Assembly (NCBI GenBank): GCA_910584665.1
Contig: CAJUBL010000098.1
Coordinates: 1 to 6,062, forward strand
Source: an uncultured Muribaculaceae bacterium
GTDB lineage: Bacteria > Bacteroidota > Bacteroidia > Bacteroidales > Muribaculaceae
Direction: 5' to 3'
DNA length: 6,062 nt
This document shows, piece after piece, positions 1-6,015 of this stretch. The notes under the pieces are model-generated. The model made no database searches and was not told where the DNA came from. It saw only the letters and a program-made list of their open reading frames with translations. The position numbers were made by a program, and so were the translations under genes. Positions within the stretch are counted from its first letter, which is position 1, and every line of letters starts with the position of its first letter.

Positions 1-54
1 CTTAAGGGGTCAATCCAACCTGGTCTAAGGGGTCATCCGAGCATGGGTTTTCCA
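1..54. mobile_element. Possible end of an IS21-like insertion sequence (partial)
   Basis: The motif TAAGGGGTCA occurs twice as a direct repeat, at 3-12 and 26-35. Each copy is followed by a similar stretch (ATCC..CCTGG and TCCG..CATGG), giving a 23-bp period. Repeated GGGGTCA-type blocks near the tip are characteristic of IS21-family ends, which carry several internal repeats thought to bind the transposase. Read inward on the minus strand, the block would begin with TG at position 54, as IS21 ends do. No istA/istB coding sequence is visible because the window starts here. The family call comes from recalled motif style and not from a match, so it is tentative. The repeat itself is certain. 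Confidence 0.4.
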
Positions 55-61
55 CTATATC

Positions 62-93
62 TTTCCGCATTTCACTTTTTTGTAGTAACTTTG
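62..93 (+). promoter_or_regulatory. Bacteroidota-type promoter for the tcdA-like gene
   Basis: TAACTTTG at 86-93 is a perfect match to the Bacteroidota -7 box TAnnTTTG. A TTTC at 62-65, 20 nt upstream, is a near match to the -33 TTTG element. Transcription would begin near 97, leaving a leader of about 30 nt before the ATG at 128. The leader has no Shine-Dalgarno sequence, which is normal in this phylum. The promoter lies just outside the putative mobile-element end at 1-54, so the gene appears to keep its own promoter. Confidence 0.65.
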
Positions 94-127
94 TAATCAT
101 TAAAAACAATACCACCGTACAAGATCA

Positions 128-910
128 ATGGAAAAAGAAAACAATACCGGCGAGACTGACAGGACCGCCGATGACCGCCTGTCCCGCTCACGTCTGCTGC
201 TCGGCGACGATGCCATGTCGCGTCTCGATTCGGCTCGCGTCATCATCTTCGGAGTCGGCGGCGTAGGATCATGGACCGCCGAGGCTCTTGTACGCACAGG
301 TCTGCGGCACCTGACCATTGCAGACAACGACTGTGTGGCCTCGAGCAACATCAACCGCCAGCTTCCCGCCAATATAAATACCGTAGGCCGGCTGAAAGTC
401 GACACCCTCAGGAAACATCTTCTCACGGTCAATCCCGACGCCGAGATAACCGCCATTCCACGGCCATACACTCCGGAGACAGCCGATGAGTTCGGTCTCG
501 GAAACTACGACTACGTCATTGACGCCATCGATTCCCTCTCGTGCAAGGCCGCACTCATACTTCATGCGACAGACCTCAGAGGTGTAAAGCTATTCTCGTC
601 GATGGGTGCCGCCCTGAAACTCGATCCCACGCGTGTAAAGACAGCTGAGTTCTGGCAGGTACAGGGCTGTCCCCTGGCACGCGCATTGCGCCAGCGCTTC
701 AGACGAACCGGCCGGCTGCCTTCACGCAAATTCAGATGTGTCTACAGTGACGAACTCGTATCCAACCGCGGCAACCTTCCACAAGCCACCACCGGCGGCC
801 TGTGGGACACATCCAAAGCCGCCGTCAACGGCTCACTGCTCCAGGTGACAGGCACCGTAGGATTCACCCTCGCGTCATTAGTAATCAATGACCTGACAGA
901 TGCAAAGTAA
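128..910 (+). CDS. tcdA: tRNA threonylcarbamoyladenosine dehydratase (TcdA/CsdL, ThiF-like E1 superfamily)
   Basis: This 260-aa cytoplasmic protein belongs to the ThiF/MoeB/HesA adenylating superfamily and most resembles TcdA (CsdL/YgdL). TcdA uses ATP to cyclise the t6A side chain at position 37 of ANN-decoding tRNAs, giving ct6A. Visible motifs are the nucleotide-binding loop GVGGVGSW at residues 42-49, the acidic strand end DND at 66-68, NINRQ at 74-78, the conserved Lys90 after GRL, and YVIDAIDS at 129-136. These follow the order and spacing of E. coli TcdA. The C-terminal third, with KFRCVYSDE at 201-209 and a TGTVGF stretch near 241-246, also fits. Length is close to the roughly 268 residues of E. 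coli TcdA, and I see no C-terminal membrane anchor. The start at 128 is the first ATG after a good promoter, and the conserved core begins by residue 20. It looks monocistronic and convergent with the PCMD gene. MoeB and ThiF are less likely because their Cys-X-X-Cys zinc pairs are absent. Confidence 0.88.
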   Translation: MEKENNTGETDRTADDRLSRSRLLLGDDAMSRLDSARVIIFGVGGVGSWTAEALVRTGLRHLTIADNDCVASSNINRQLPANINTVGRLKVDTLRKHLLTVNPDAEITAIPRPYTPETADEFGLGNYDYVIDAIDSLSCKAALILHATDLRGVKLFSSMGAALKLDPTRVKTAEFWQVQGCPLARALRQRFRRTGRLPSRKFRCVYSDELVSNRGNLPQATTGGLWDTSKAAVNGSLLQVTGTVGFTLASLVINDLTDAK

Positions 911-919
911 AAACACACT

Positions 920-1882
920 CTAATATACCAGTCCGAAGTTATCTACCCAGAGCGTCAGCCCGGGCGTTCCGATATATGCCGTGCCGGAAGCGGCCGATGC
1001 CATAACCAGCATGTGGGTAGGCGTAGCGTCGGGACTATCCCATCCCACTTCCTTTACCGGTACCATCTTACCCTTGCTGTTACGTGCATAGTAAGACTTG
1101 TCGGCCGGGATCAGACCCATGTAATCCCTGTAGCCGGGAGTTCCCGTAATATCGCCATAGCGCACCTCAAGCCTGTGACCGTTCACCCACCCGCCGGTAG
1201 ACGCGCCGAACCGTTCCCGGCCCGTACCCACGCGCATGGCATACAGATTACCTTCCGAATCTTCCCACCGGCGCTGCAGTATGATGTATACCTCGGCATT
1301 GTCATGCCCCGGAAGTGTTTTCTTTCGTCCGAACCCGCTTGAATAGATGCGTGAGTCGGTATCAGGCATCTCCACACGATAATCATATTGCAGAGCCTTG
1401 GGACGTTTGGTAAACGGCACACCCATCACCATGTTTCCATAGGGATTATCGGTGGACCTGATAGGCTCGATCATCTCACCGAGAAAAATCGATCCGCCTA
1501 CAAGAACATCGATATTGATTATGCCGATAACCTTAACACGCTCTATGAGCGTGCTAAGCATTGCCGCACGGTCTCCTGCCCCACGATCGTCGGGATACAC
1601 TGCGTTCGAACCTTTCGTGATACCCTTCACATGGGCAAGCACGTTTGAGGTGGCCCAAGGCGAGCCCCCCTTGTTCCTGTATACTATATTACCGTCAACG
1701 GTATCGTTGGGAGCTATCTCATAAAGCGTCTTTATGTTACCCCCTATGATACCGCTCTCGGGAATGTGACGTACTTCCCAGCGGTTCATGTCTCCGTAGG
1801 ATATCGGAATCACCGTCTCGGCCCATGCCGGGATTGCCAAAACAACAGACAACAGTATAGATGATAATATTTTCATAAACAT
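920..1882 (-). CDS. Secreted PCMD-domain protein (putative carbohydrate metabolism domain)
   Basis: This 320-aa protein starts with a classical signal peptide: Lys4, a hydrophobic core at residues 5-18, and a cleavage site after Ala21 in AWA-E. There is no lipobox Cys, so it should be a soluble periplasmic or secreted protein. Two segments look like the PCMD family (Pfam PF13201). One is GVPFTKRPKAL followed by YDYR at 154-169, matching the family's G-x-PF-x-x-RP-x-x-L-x-x-x-Y block. The other is the C-terminal strand with LWVDNF at 311-316, preceded by PTHMLVMASAASG at 288-300. The family is common in gut Bacteroidota and is predicted to have a carbohydrate-related, beta-rich fold, but its biochemical role is unestablished. 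The N-terminal 140 residues match nothing I recognise. Two start codons compete, ATG at 1882 and ATG at 1876; both keep the signal peptide, and the shorter one begins MKILSS. It is transcribed divergently from the GH28-GH92 pair, which hints at a shared glycan, but that is inference. Confidence 0.75.
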   Translation of the reverse strand: MFMKILSSILLSVVLAIPAWAETVIPISYGDMNRWEVRHIPESGIIGGNIKTLYEIAPNDTVDGNIVYRNKGGSPWATSNVLAHVKGITKGSNAVYPDDRGAGDRAAMLSTLIERVKVIGIINIDVLVGGSIFLGEMIEPIRSTDNPYGNMVMGVPFTKRPKALQYDYRVEMPDTDSRIYSSGFGRKKTLPGHDNAEVYIILQRRWEDSEGNLYAMRVGTGRERFGASTGGWVNGHRLEVRYGDITGTPGYRDYMGLIPADKSYYARNSKGKMVPVKEVGWDSPDATPTHMLVMASAASGTAYIGTPGLTLWVDNFGLVY

Positions 1883-1886
1883 GATG

Positions 1887-1894
1887 CAAAATTA
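1887..1894 (-). promoter_or_regulatory. Candidate -7 box abutting the PCMD gene start
   Basis: On the minus strand, 1894 to 1887 reads TAATTTTG, a perfect TAnnTTTG match. Its G lies only 4 nt before the ATG at 1882. If used, transcription would begin at about 1883, making the mRNA essentially leaderless. No TTTG-like -33 element sits at the expected distance (about 1915-1918 reads TATC). The flanks are AT-rich, so a chance match is possible. Confidence 0.35.
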
Positions 1895-2043
1895 ACCATT
1901 TTATATTAACCCATGATATACAATAGACATATTGACCAATAAAGAGCACATATAACCCTCAAATAAACATACTCTAAGAGTCTAATAGCATTATAACAAA
2001 AAAAGAGTGCCCGATATCAGAATACTGTTACATATTTTCTTCG

Positions 2044-2051
2044 TACCTTTG
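2044..2051 (+). promoter_or_regulatory. -7 box of the GH28-GH92 operon promoter
   Basis: TACCTTTG is a perfect TAnnTTTG match, placing transcription start near 2055 and leaving a leader of about 29 nt before the ATG at 2084. The -33 region is poor: only CTGTT around 2025-2029 lies near the expected place. A weak -33 with a good -7 would suit a promoter that needs an activator or an alternative sigma factor, but that is inference. Confidence 0.55.
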
Positions 2052-2083
2052 AACCGTCACATTAATATACCCCATCCATATCC

Positions 2084-3493
2084 ATGAAAATATCATATCT
2101 TATCAGATCTCTCATTATCCTGTCAGCAGCCACATTGTCCGCCTGTTCTTCGGATGGATCGCGTTCAGTATTCAATATCAACGACTACGGTGCCGTGAGC
2201 GATGACGGTACCGACAACGCCCGTGCCATACAGCAGGCCATTGACGCATGTGCCGAAGCCGGCGGCGGCTCGGTGATCATTCCGGCCGGCCGTATGTTCA
2301 TGACAGGCCCTCTGCACCTGCGCTCTCACGTAGACCTGCACCTCGAGCCGGGATCGAGACTCCTCGCCAGTCCCGACGAGACAGTATACACCGAAAGTGC
2401 CTTCGGAGAAAACCGTGGCGAAGGCATGATGTGGATCTCCGGCAAAGATCTCGAGGGAGTATCGATCACAGGCACCGGAACCATTGACGGCAACGGAGTC
2501 TCGTTCATGGGGGCCGAGCTCGACGACTCATATGAACTCAAGCCAGTCACCACTTTTGATCCGAGGCCACATGTACTCACCCTTATAAACTGCTCGAAAA
2601 TAAACATCCGGGATGTCACCATAACCGGCAGCGCATACTGGACAGTACACCTCGTGGGATGCTATGACGCCGCTATCACCGACATATCACTCCTCAACAA
2701 TCTCAAGATACGTAACGGCGACGGAATCGACCTTGATCACTCCCGCAAGGTCCGTATCACAGGATGCTTCATCGAGAGCGGCGACGACTGCATATGCCTG
2801 AAAAACCGTCGGGAGTACGAACAGTACGGACCCTGCCGCGACATCGTAGTCACCAACTGCATCATGACATCACGCTCGTGTGCCGTAAAGATCGGATCAG
2901 AGAATATGGACAGTATCGACCACGTCCTGTTTGACAACTGCATAATAAAGAACAGCAACCGCGGCATAGGGATACAGAACCGCGACGAAGGCACCGTCAC
3001 CGACGTGACATTCGCCAACATGAGCGTGGAGTGCCTTTTGCACAGCGACGTGTGGTGGGGCAAAGCCGAGCCGATATATGTTACATCATACCGTCGGGCA
3101 CCGGGCAACCACAAGGATGCCGGATGGCGCTTTCCAAAGGGTGCCACTACAGGACAATGCGGCAGGGTGAGCCGTATCAGATTCATCAATATAAGCTGTG
3201 AAAGCGAGAACGGATGTTTCGTCGGCGGAGAGACTCCCGACAAGATCACCGACATCACATTTGACCGTGTCGATCTCAGGCTCGGCAAGACCACCCCGTG
3301 GCCGGGCGGCGTATACGATAAACGTCCATGCGACGGAGACGGATTTGTGAACGCTCCGGTATACGGGTTCTATGTCGACGGTGCCTCAGACATCACATTC
3401 GACAACTGCCGCATCGATACCCGGGGACTTGGACCGGAAGCCTTCGGCGGAAACTATAAACTGTCAAACACTAACGAAGTCACTACCAGATGA
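2084..3493 (+). CDS. Glycoside hydrolase family 28 lipoprotein (polygalacturonase-like fold)
   Basis: This 469-aa protein has a lipoprotein signal peptide: Lys2/Arg8, a hydrophobic stretch at 10-18 and lipobox LSAC ending at Cys21, followed by SSDGS. It is therefore membrane-anchored, possibly at the cell surface. The mature part is a right-handed parallel beta-helix of GH28 type, opening with the family's FNINDYGAVSDDGTDN segment at 30-45. Catalytic motifs are NGDGID at 211-216 (equivalent to NTD, Asp213) and SGDDC at 232-236 (Asp234/Asp235), so the three acidic residues of GH28 are present. The usual G-H-G motif is replaced by S-C-A at 265-267 before VKIGSEN. The substrate-carboxylate-binding R-I-K is replaced by G-I-Q at 296-298 within NRGIGIQNRDEG. 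WWGKAEPIYV at 324-333 is typical of a Bacteroidota subgroup of GH28. An inverting hydrolase acting on a galacturonate- or rhamnogalacturonan-related linkage is the family expectation; the exact substrate cannot be read. Its stop overlaps the start of the GH92 gene. Confidence 0.9.
   Translation: MKISYLIRSLIILSAATLSACSSDGSRSVFNINDYGAVSDDGTDNARAIQQAIDACAEAGGGSVIIPAGRMFMTGPLHLRSHVDLHLEPGSRLLASPDETVYTESAFGENRGEGMMWISGKDLEGVSITGTGTIDGNGVSFMGAELDDSYELKPVTTFDPRPHVLTLINCSKINIRDVTITGSAYWTVHLVGCYDAAITDISLLNNLKIRNGDGIDLDHSRKVRITGCFIESGDDCICLKNRREYEQYGPCRDIVVTNCIMTSRSCAVKIGSENMDSIDHVLFDNCIIKNSNRGIGIQNRDEGTVTDVTFANMSVECLLHSDVWWGKAEPIYVTSYRRAPGNHKDAGWRFPKGATTGQCGRVSRIRFINISCESENGCFVGGETPDKITDITFDRVDLRLGKTTPWPGGVYDKRPCDGDGFVNAPVYGFYVDGASDITFDNCRIDTRGLGPEAFGGNYKLSNTNEVTTR
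3490..3493 (+). promoter_or_regulatory. ATGA stop/start overlap coupling GH28 and GH92 translation
   Basis: The GH92 ATG (3490-3492) shares bases with the GH28 TGA (3491-3493). No purine-rich Shine-Dalgarno sequence precedes it, and no promoter-like box lies immediately upstream. Reinitiation by terminating ribosomes is the simplest explanation, implying near-fixed stoichiometry and a common mRNA. Confidence 0.8.
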
Positions 3494-5748
3494 AGTTCCG
3501 CACATTCCTCGCCGCCTCAGCAATAGCCTGCACAGGACTTGCCGCCGACAGGCTCACAGACTACGTCGACCCCCGCATAGGATCAGAGGGTCTGGGACGC
3601 ACATTCATAGGGCCCAGCCACCCGTACGGAATGGTCAAGCCGTCGCCCGACTGCACACCGTCTCCCAACAGCGGATGGCTCCCCATGCCCGAACGCGTCG
3701 ACGGATTCTCCCAGGTACACGTCAGCGGCACCGGCGGCGGCCCCAAATACGGCAATATACTGCTCATGCCATTCACCGCTCCAGACGGCATGAGCCGGAC
3801 AACACACTATGACACACGGCGCGACGAGACCATAAGACTCGGCTACTACAGCACACACCTTGCCGGCGGCGATATCGGAGTCGAGATAACCACCGCCCCG
3901 AGAGCCTCGGTATACCGCATCGCCTATCCGGAAGACAGAAGAACAAAGGGGCTGGCAATAGATGCCGGATTCTTTCTGGGTTATGAACCTGTGCCTGACG
4001 CCCGCGAGGCACAGCAGCTCGTAGGCTCCCAGATAGAAATTGACGGGAATCATGCCGTGAAAGGATATTCCCGCGTGAGAGGCGGCTGGAACGACGGACG
4101 GGCATACACTGTATACTTCTATGCCATGACATCACAGCCATTTGTCGGGACCGCCACATGGCGTGAGGAGACAATAGGCGGCGACATAAGCCGCGTAGAT
4201 ATGGGAGACCGCACGGGAGCTCTGCTGCGGTTCCCCGCGTCGACCGACACACTGACCGTCAGGGTAGGAATTTCTTTCATCAGTGAGCTCAAGGCACGCC
4301 AGAACTGTCTCGACCAGGTCGCCGGGAAAAACTTTGACGAAGTCCGCGAAGAACTGCTCGACTGCTGGGAAGAACTGCTGGGACATATACGGCTCGACCC
4401 GGAGACACCCGAACATCTGAAACGCATGTTCTACACAGCGCTGTACCACACGATGATCATGCCGGCCGACCGCACCGGAGAATGCCCGCTGTGGAATGAT
4501 CCGCTCCCTTACTATGACGACTATTACGCCATATGGGATACCTACCGCTCCTCGATGCCTCTGATAACACTGATCGACCCGGACCGGCAGCGCGACATCG
4601 TCAGCTCGCTCCTCACTATCTACCGCAGAGACGGATACATGCCCGACGCACGTAGCGGCAACGCCAACGGCCGCACACAGGGCGGATCAAACGCCGACGT
4701 TGTACTCACCGACGCTCTCGTCAAAGGCCTTGAAGGCATCGACTGGAACATCGCCCTCGAAGCCATGCTCAAGGATGCCGAAACTCCCCCGGGCGGCAAA
4801 GAAGAAGCCGAGGGACGTGGCGGTCTGCATGAATACATATCTCTCGGATACATTCCGCACGGTATACCGCGTGCCGGAAACCGTACTGTCGAATACAGCC
4901 TCTGTGACTACGCCATTTCGGTCATGGCCGACAGCCTCGGTCTGCCCGACATACGCGACCGGTACATCAGACAGTCAGGCAACTGGCGCAATCTGTGGCG
5001 GCAGGACTACGTGCATGACGGAGCACGCGGATTCATCATGCCGCGGGACCGCAACGGCAACTGGCTCGACTCCATCCCGTGGGGACACGGACCTGAACCG
5101 CGCCCGCGCTACGTATACACTCCCGTAACATTCGAGGGACCATGGTACACGCCATGGTGGAGCATGTTTTTCTACGAAGCCTCATCATGGGAATACTCGC
5201 TGAGCATCCCGCATGATGTTCCCGGACTTATCGAAGCCTGCGGCGGCCTCGAGGCAATGGAACGCAGACTTGACACATTCTTTGACCACGGACACTTCAA
5301 CGTCAACAACGAGCCGTCATTCCTCACACCCTGCCTGTACCACTGGCTCGGCAAGCCTCACCTCACGTCAGACCGGATAGCACGCATCATAGCCGACAAC
5401 TATAACGACACCCCAGACGGACTTCCCGGCAACGACGACTCCGGAGCCATGTCGTCATGGCTCGCGTTCCACATGACGGGACTCTACCCCAATGCCGGAC
5501 ACGACTATTACATCATACACTCCCCGCTGGTCAGGAGCTCCACATTCAGCCTGCCGTCAGGCAAAACATTCACAGTCAGAGCCATCAACTTCGATCCGGT
5601 CAGGAATCCGTATATAACCGCAGCCCGACTCGACGGCCGGCAGTATGACATCTCAACAATAAGACACAAAACCATAACCCGCGGCGGCACCCTTGAGCTT
5701 ATCATGGGTCCCCGCCCCACATCCTGGGGCTCCAGCATGTTTCATTAA
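3490..5748 (+). CDS. Glycoside hydrolase family 92 protein (exo-alpha-mannosidase family)
   Basis: This 752-aa protein is of normal GH92 length. GH92 enzymes are calcium-dependent, inverting exo-alpha-mannosidases that trim yeast mannan or N-glycans. An N-terminal signal peptide (Lys2, Arg4, hydrophobic 5-18) probably ends near Ala18/Ala19; Cys14 is a poor lipobox. The N-terminal beta-sandwich (about 24-265) opens with YVDPRIGSEGLGRTFIG and PYGMVKPSPD, as the family does. The helical catalytic domain (about 270-745) carries WDTYRSSMPL at 349-358, DARSGNANGRTQGGSNAD at 386-403, YEASSWEY at 562-569, PHDVPGL at 574-580, NEPS at 607-610 and GNDDSGAMSSW at 647-657. By motif alignment, Glu563 should be the catalytic acid, and Asp649/Asp650 hold the region of the general base and calcium site. 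Both are intact, so the enzyme should be active. Linkage preference cannot be assigned. The ATG lies inside the GH28 stop (ATGA) with no ribosome-binding site, so translational coupling is likely. Confidence 0.93.
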   Translation: MKFRTFLAASAIACTGLAADRLTDYVDPRIGSEGLGRTFIGPSHPYGMVKPSPDCTPSPNSGWLPMPERVDGFSQVHVSGTGGGPKYGNILLMPFTAPDGMSRTTHYDTRRDETIRLGYYSTHLAGGDIGVEITTAPRASVYRIAYPEDRRTKGLAIDAGFFLGYEPVPDAREAQQLVGSQIEIDGNHAVKGYSRVRGGWNDGRAYTVYFYAMTSQPFVGTATWREETIGGDISRVDMGDRTGALLRFPASTDTLTVRVGISFISELKARQNCLDQVAGKNFDEVREELLDCWEELLGHIRLDPETPEHLKRMFYTALYHTMIMPADRTGECPLWNDPLPYYDDYYAIWDTYRSSMPLITLIDPDRQRDIVSSLLTIYRRDGYMPDARSGNANGRTQGGSNADVVLTDALVKGLEGIDWNIALEAMLKDAETPPGGKEEAEGRGGLHEYISLGYIPHGIPRAGNRTVEYSLCDYAISVMADSLGLPDIRDRYIRQSGNWRNLWRQDYVHDGARGFIMPRDRNGNWLDSIPWGHGPEPRPRYVYTPVTFEGPWYTPWWSMFFYEASSWEYSLSIPHDVPGLIEACGGLEAMERRLDTFFDHGHFNVNNEPSFLTPCLYHWLGKPHLTSDRIARIIADNYNDTPDGLPGNDDSGAMSSWLAFHMTGLYPNAGHDYYIIHSPLVRSSTFSLPSGKTFTVRAINFDPVRNPYITAARLDGRQYDISTIRHKTITRGGTLELIMGPRPTSWGSSMFH

Positions 5749-5942
5749 CAACAATACCACAACATCACAGCTTAAATTACTCTAAACTAATGGGTGCAAC
5801 AAATTCTTAAGATTCTTTTACTCGAACACCGTTTTAATTCCGATTTAACAGTTCAAGTGATTCGATGCACCAATAATGCAATAAGGAACTATAACCATAT
5901 CACGCCTAAAACTACGATTAATTCAACTAAAGCACAATTATT
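5749..5942. other. AT-rich non-coding stretch after the GH92 gene
   Basis: This stretch contains no gene-like ORF, RNA gene or clear intrinsic terminator. The only structures seen are the 8-bp palindrome TCTTAAGA (5805-5812) and an imperfect inverted repeat. The repeat pairs GGTGCA at 5793-5798 with TGCACC at 5866-5871, and similarity extends over about 16 bp per arm with several mismatches. The loop of over 50 nt makes it a weak terminator candidate. Confidence 0.5.
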
Positions 5943-5974
5943 TTTGCAAATCACAGATAAAATATTTTAATTTG
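5943..5974 (+). promoter_or_regulatory. Bacteroidota-type promoter upstream of an interrupted gene
   Basis: TTTG at 5943-5946 is followed after exactly 20 nt by TTAATTTG at 5967-5974, one mismatch from TAnnTTTG. Transcription would start near 5978, leaving a leader of about 20 nt before the ATG at 5998. A perfect 12-bp AT palindrome, TAAAATATTTTA, lies between the boxes at 5958-5969. It could be an operator or simply AT-rich spacer. Confidence 0.5.
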
Positions 5975-5997
5975 CGTTAATTTTAAATCTCAAACAT

Positions 5998-6015
5998 ATG
6001 AAGAAAATTCACTAG
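5998..6015 (+). pseudogene. Start of a gene that stops after five codons (MKKIH-stop), probably interrupted
   Basis: An ATG well placed behind a promoter begins M-K-K-I, the usual opening of a Bacteroidota signal peptide, then reads His and TAG. The stop falls within the palindrome CACTAGTG (6010-6017), which also looks like the start of foreign sequence. The simplest reading is that a mobile element inserted right after the fourth codon and cut off an exported protein, possibly the next member of this locus. Only 12 bp of the original gene would remain here, so its identity is unknown. A chance ATG is the alternative. Confidence 0.35.

Larger units (their letters stand above)
1883..2083. other. 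AT-rich divergent intergenic region between the PCMD and GH28 genes
   Basis: This 201-bp stretch separates two divergently transcribed genes and must hold both promoters. It is markedly more AT-rich than the flanking coding DNA. It includes a poly-A run at about 1998-2004 and -7 boxes near both ends. I found no small ORF with gene-like features, no RNA gene and no convincing long inverted repeat. A regulator controlling both directions would most plausibly bind here, but no operator is recognisable by eye. Confidence 0.6.

Noticed and set aside
1..96. An open + frame running from the left edge to a stop at 94-96
   Set aside because: It runs through the repeat block and the promoter, and its translation shows no protein-like features.
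1013..1724. Plus-strand open frames opposite the PCMD gene
   Set aside because: The minus-strand protein has a signal peptide and family motifs along its length; the opposite frames have none.
2737..3294. A 185-codon minus-strand open frame inside the GH28 gene
   Set aside because: It lies wholly opposite a gene with clear family motifs, has no promoter or recognisable domain, and is a by-product of GC-rich codon use.
3529..3549. GH92 as a lipoprotein anchored through Cys14
   Set aside because: The residues before Cys14 (A-I-A) lack the usual Leu at -3 and the hydrophobic core would be very short. Cleavage near Ala18/Ala19 is more plausible.
3372..3812. A 146-codon + frame spanning the GH28/GH92 junction
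   Set aside because: It is out of frame with both real genes and is Arg/His/Pro-rich in the manner of a shifted frame, so there is no sign of a third protein at the junction.
3583..4449. Several minus-strand open frames of 100-160 codons opposite the GH92 gene
   Set aside because: They overlap each other and the well-supported GH92 frame, show low-complexity Arg/Ser-rich translations and no known motifs.
5791..5876. Inverted repeat (GGTGCA and TGCACC) after the GH92 gene as a terminator or small-RNA structure
   Set aside because: The arms pair imperfectly, are separated by over 50 nt and lack a following T-run. It is noted as a feature of the region but not claimed as functional.
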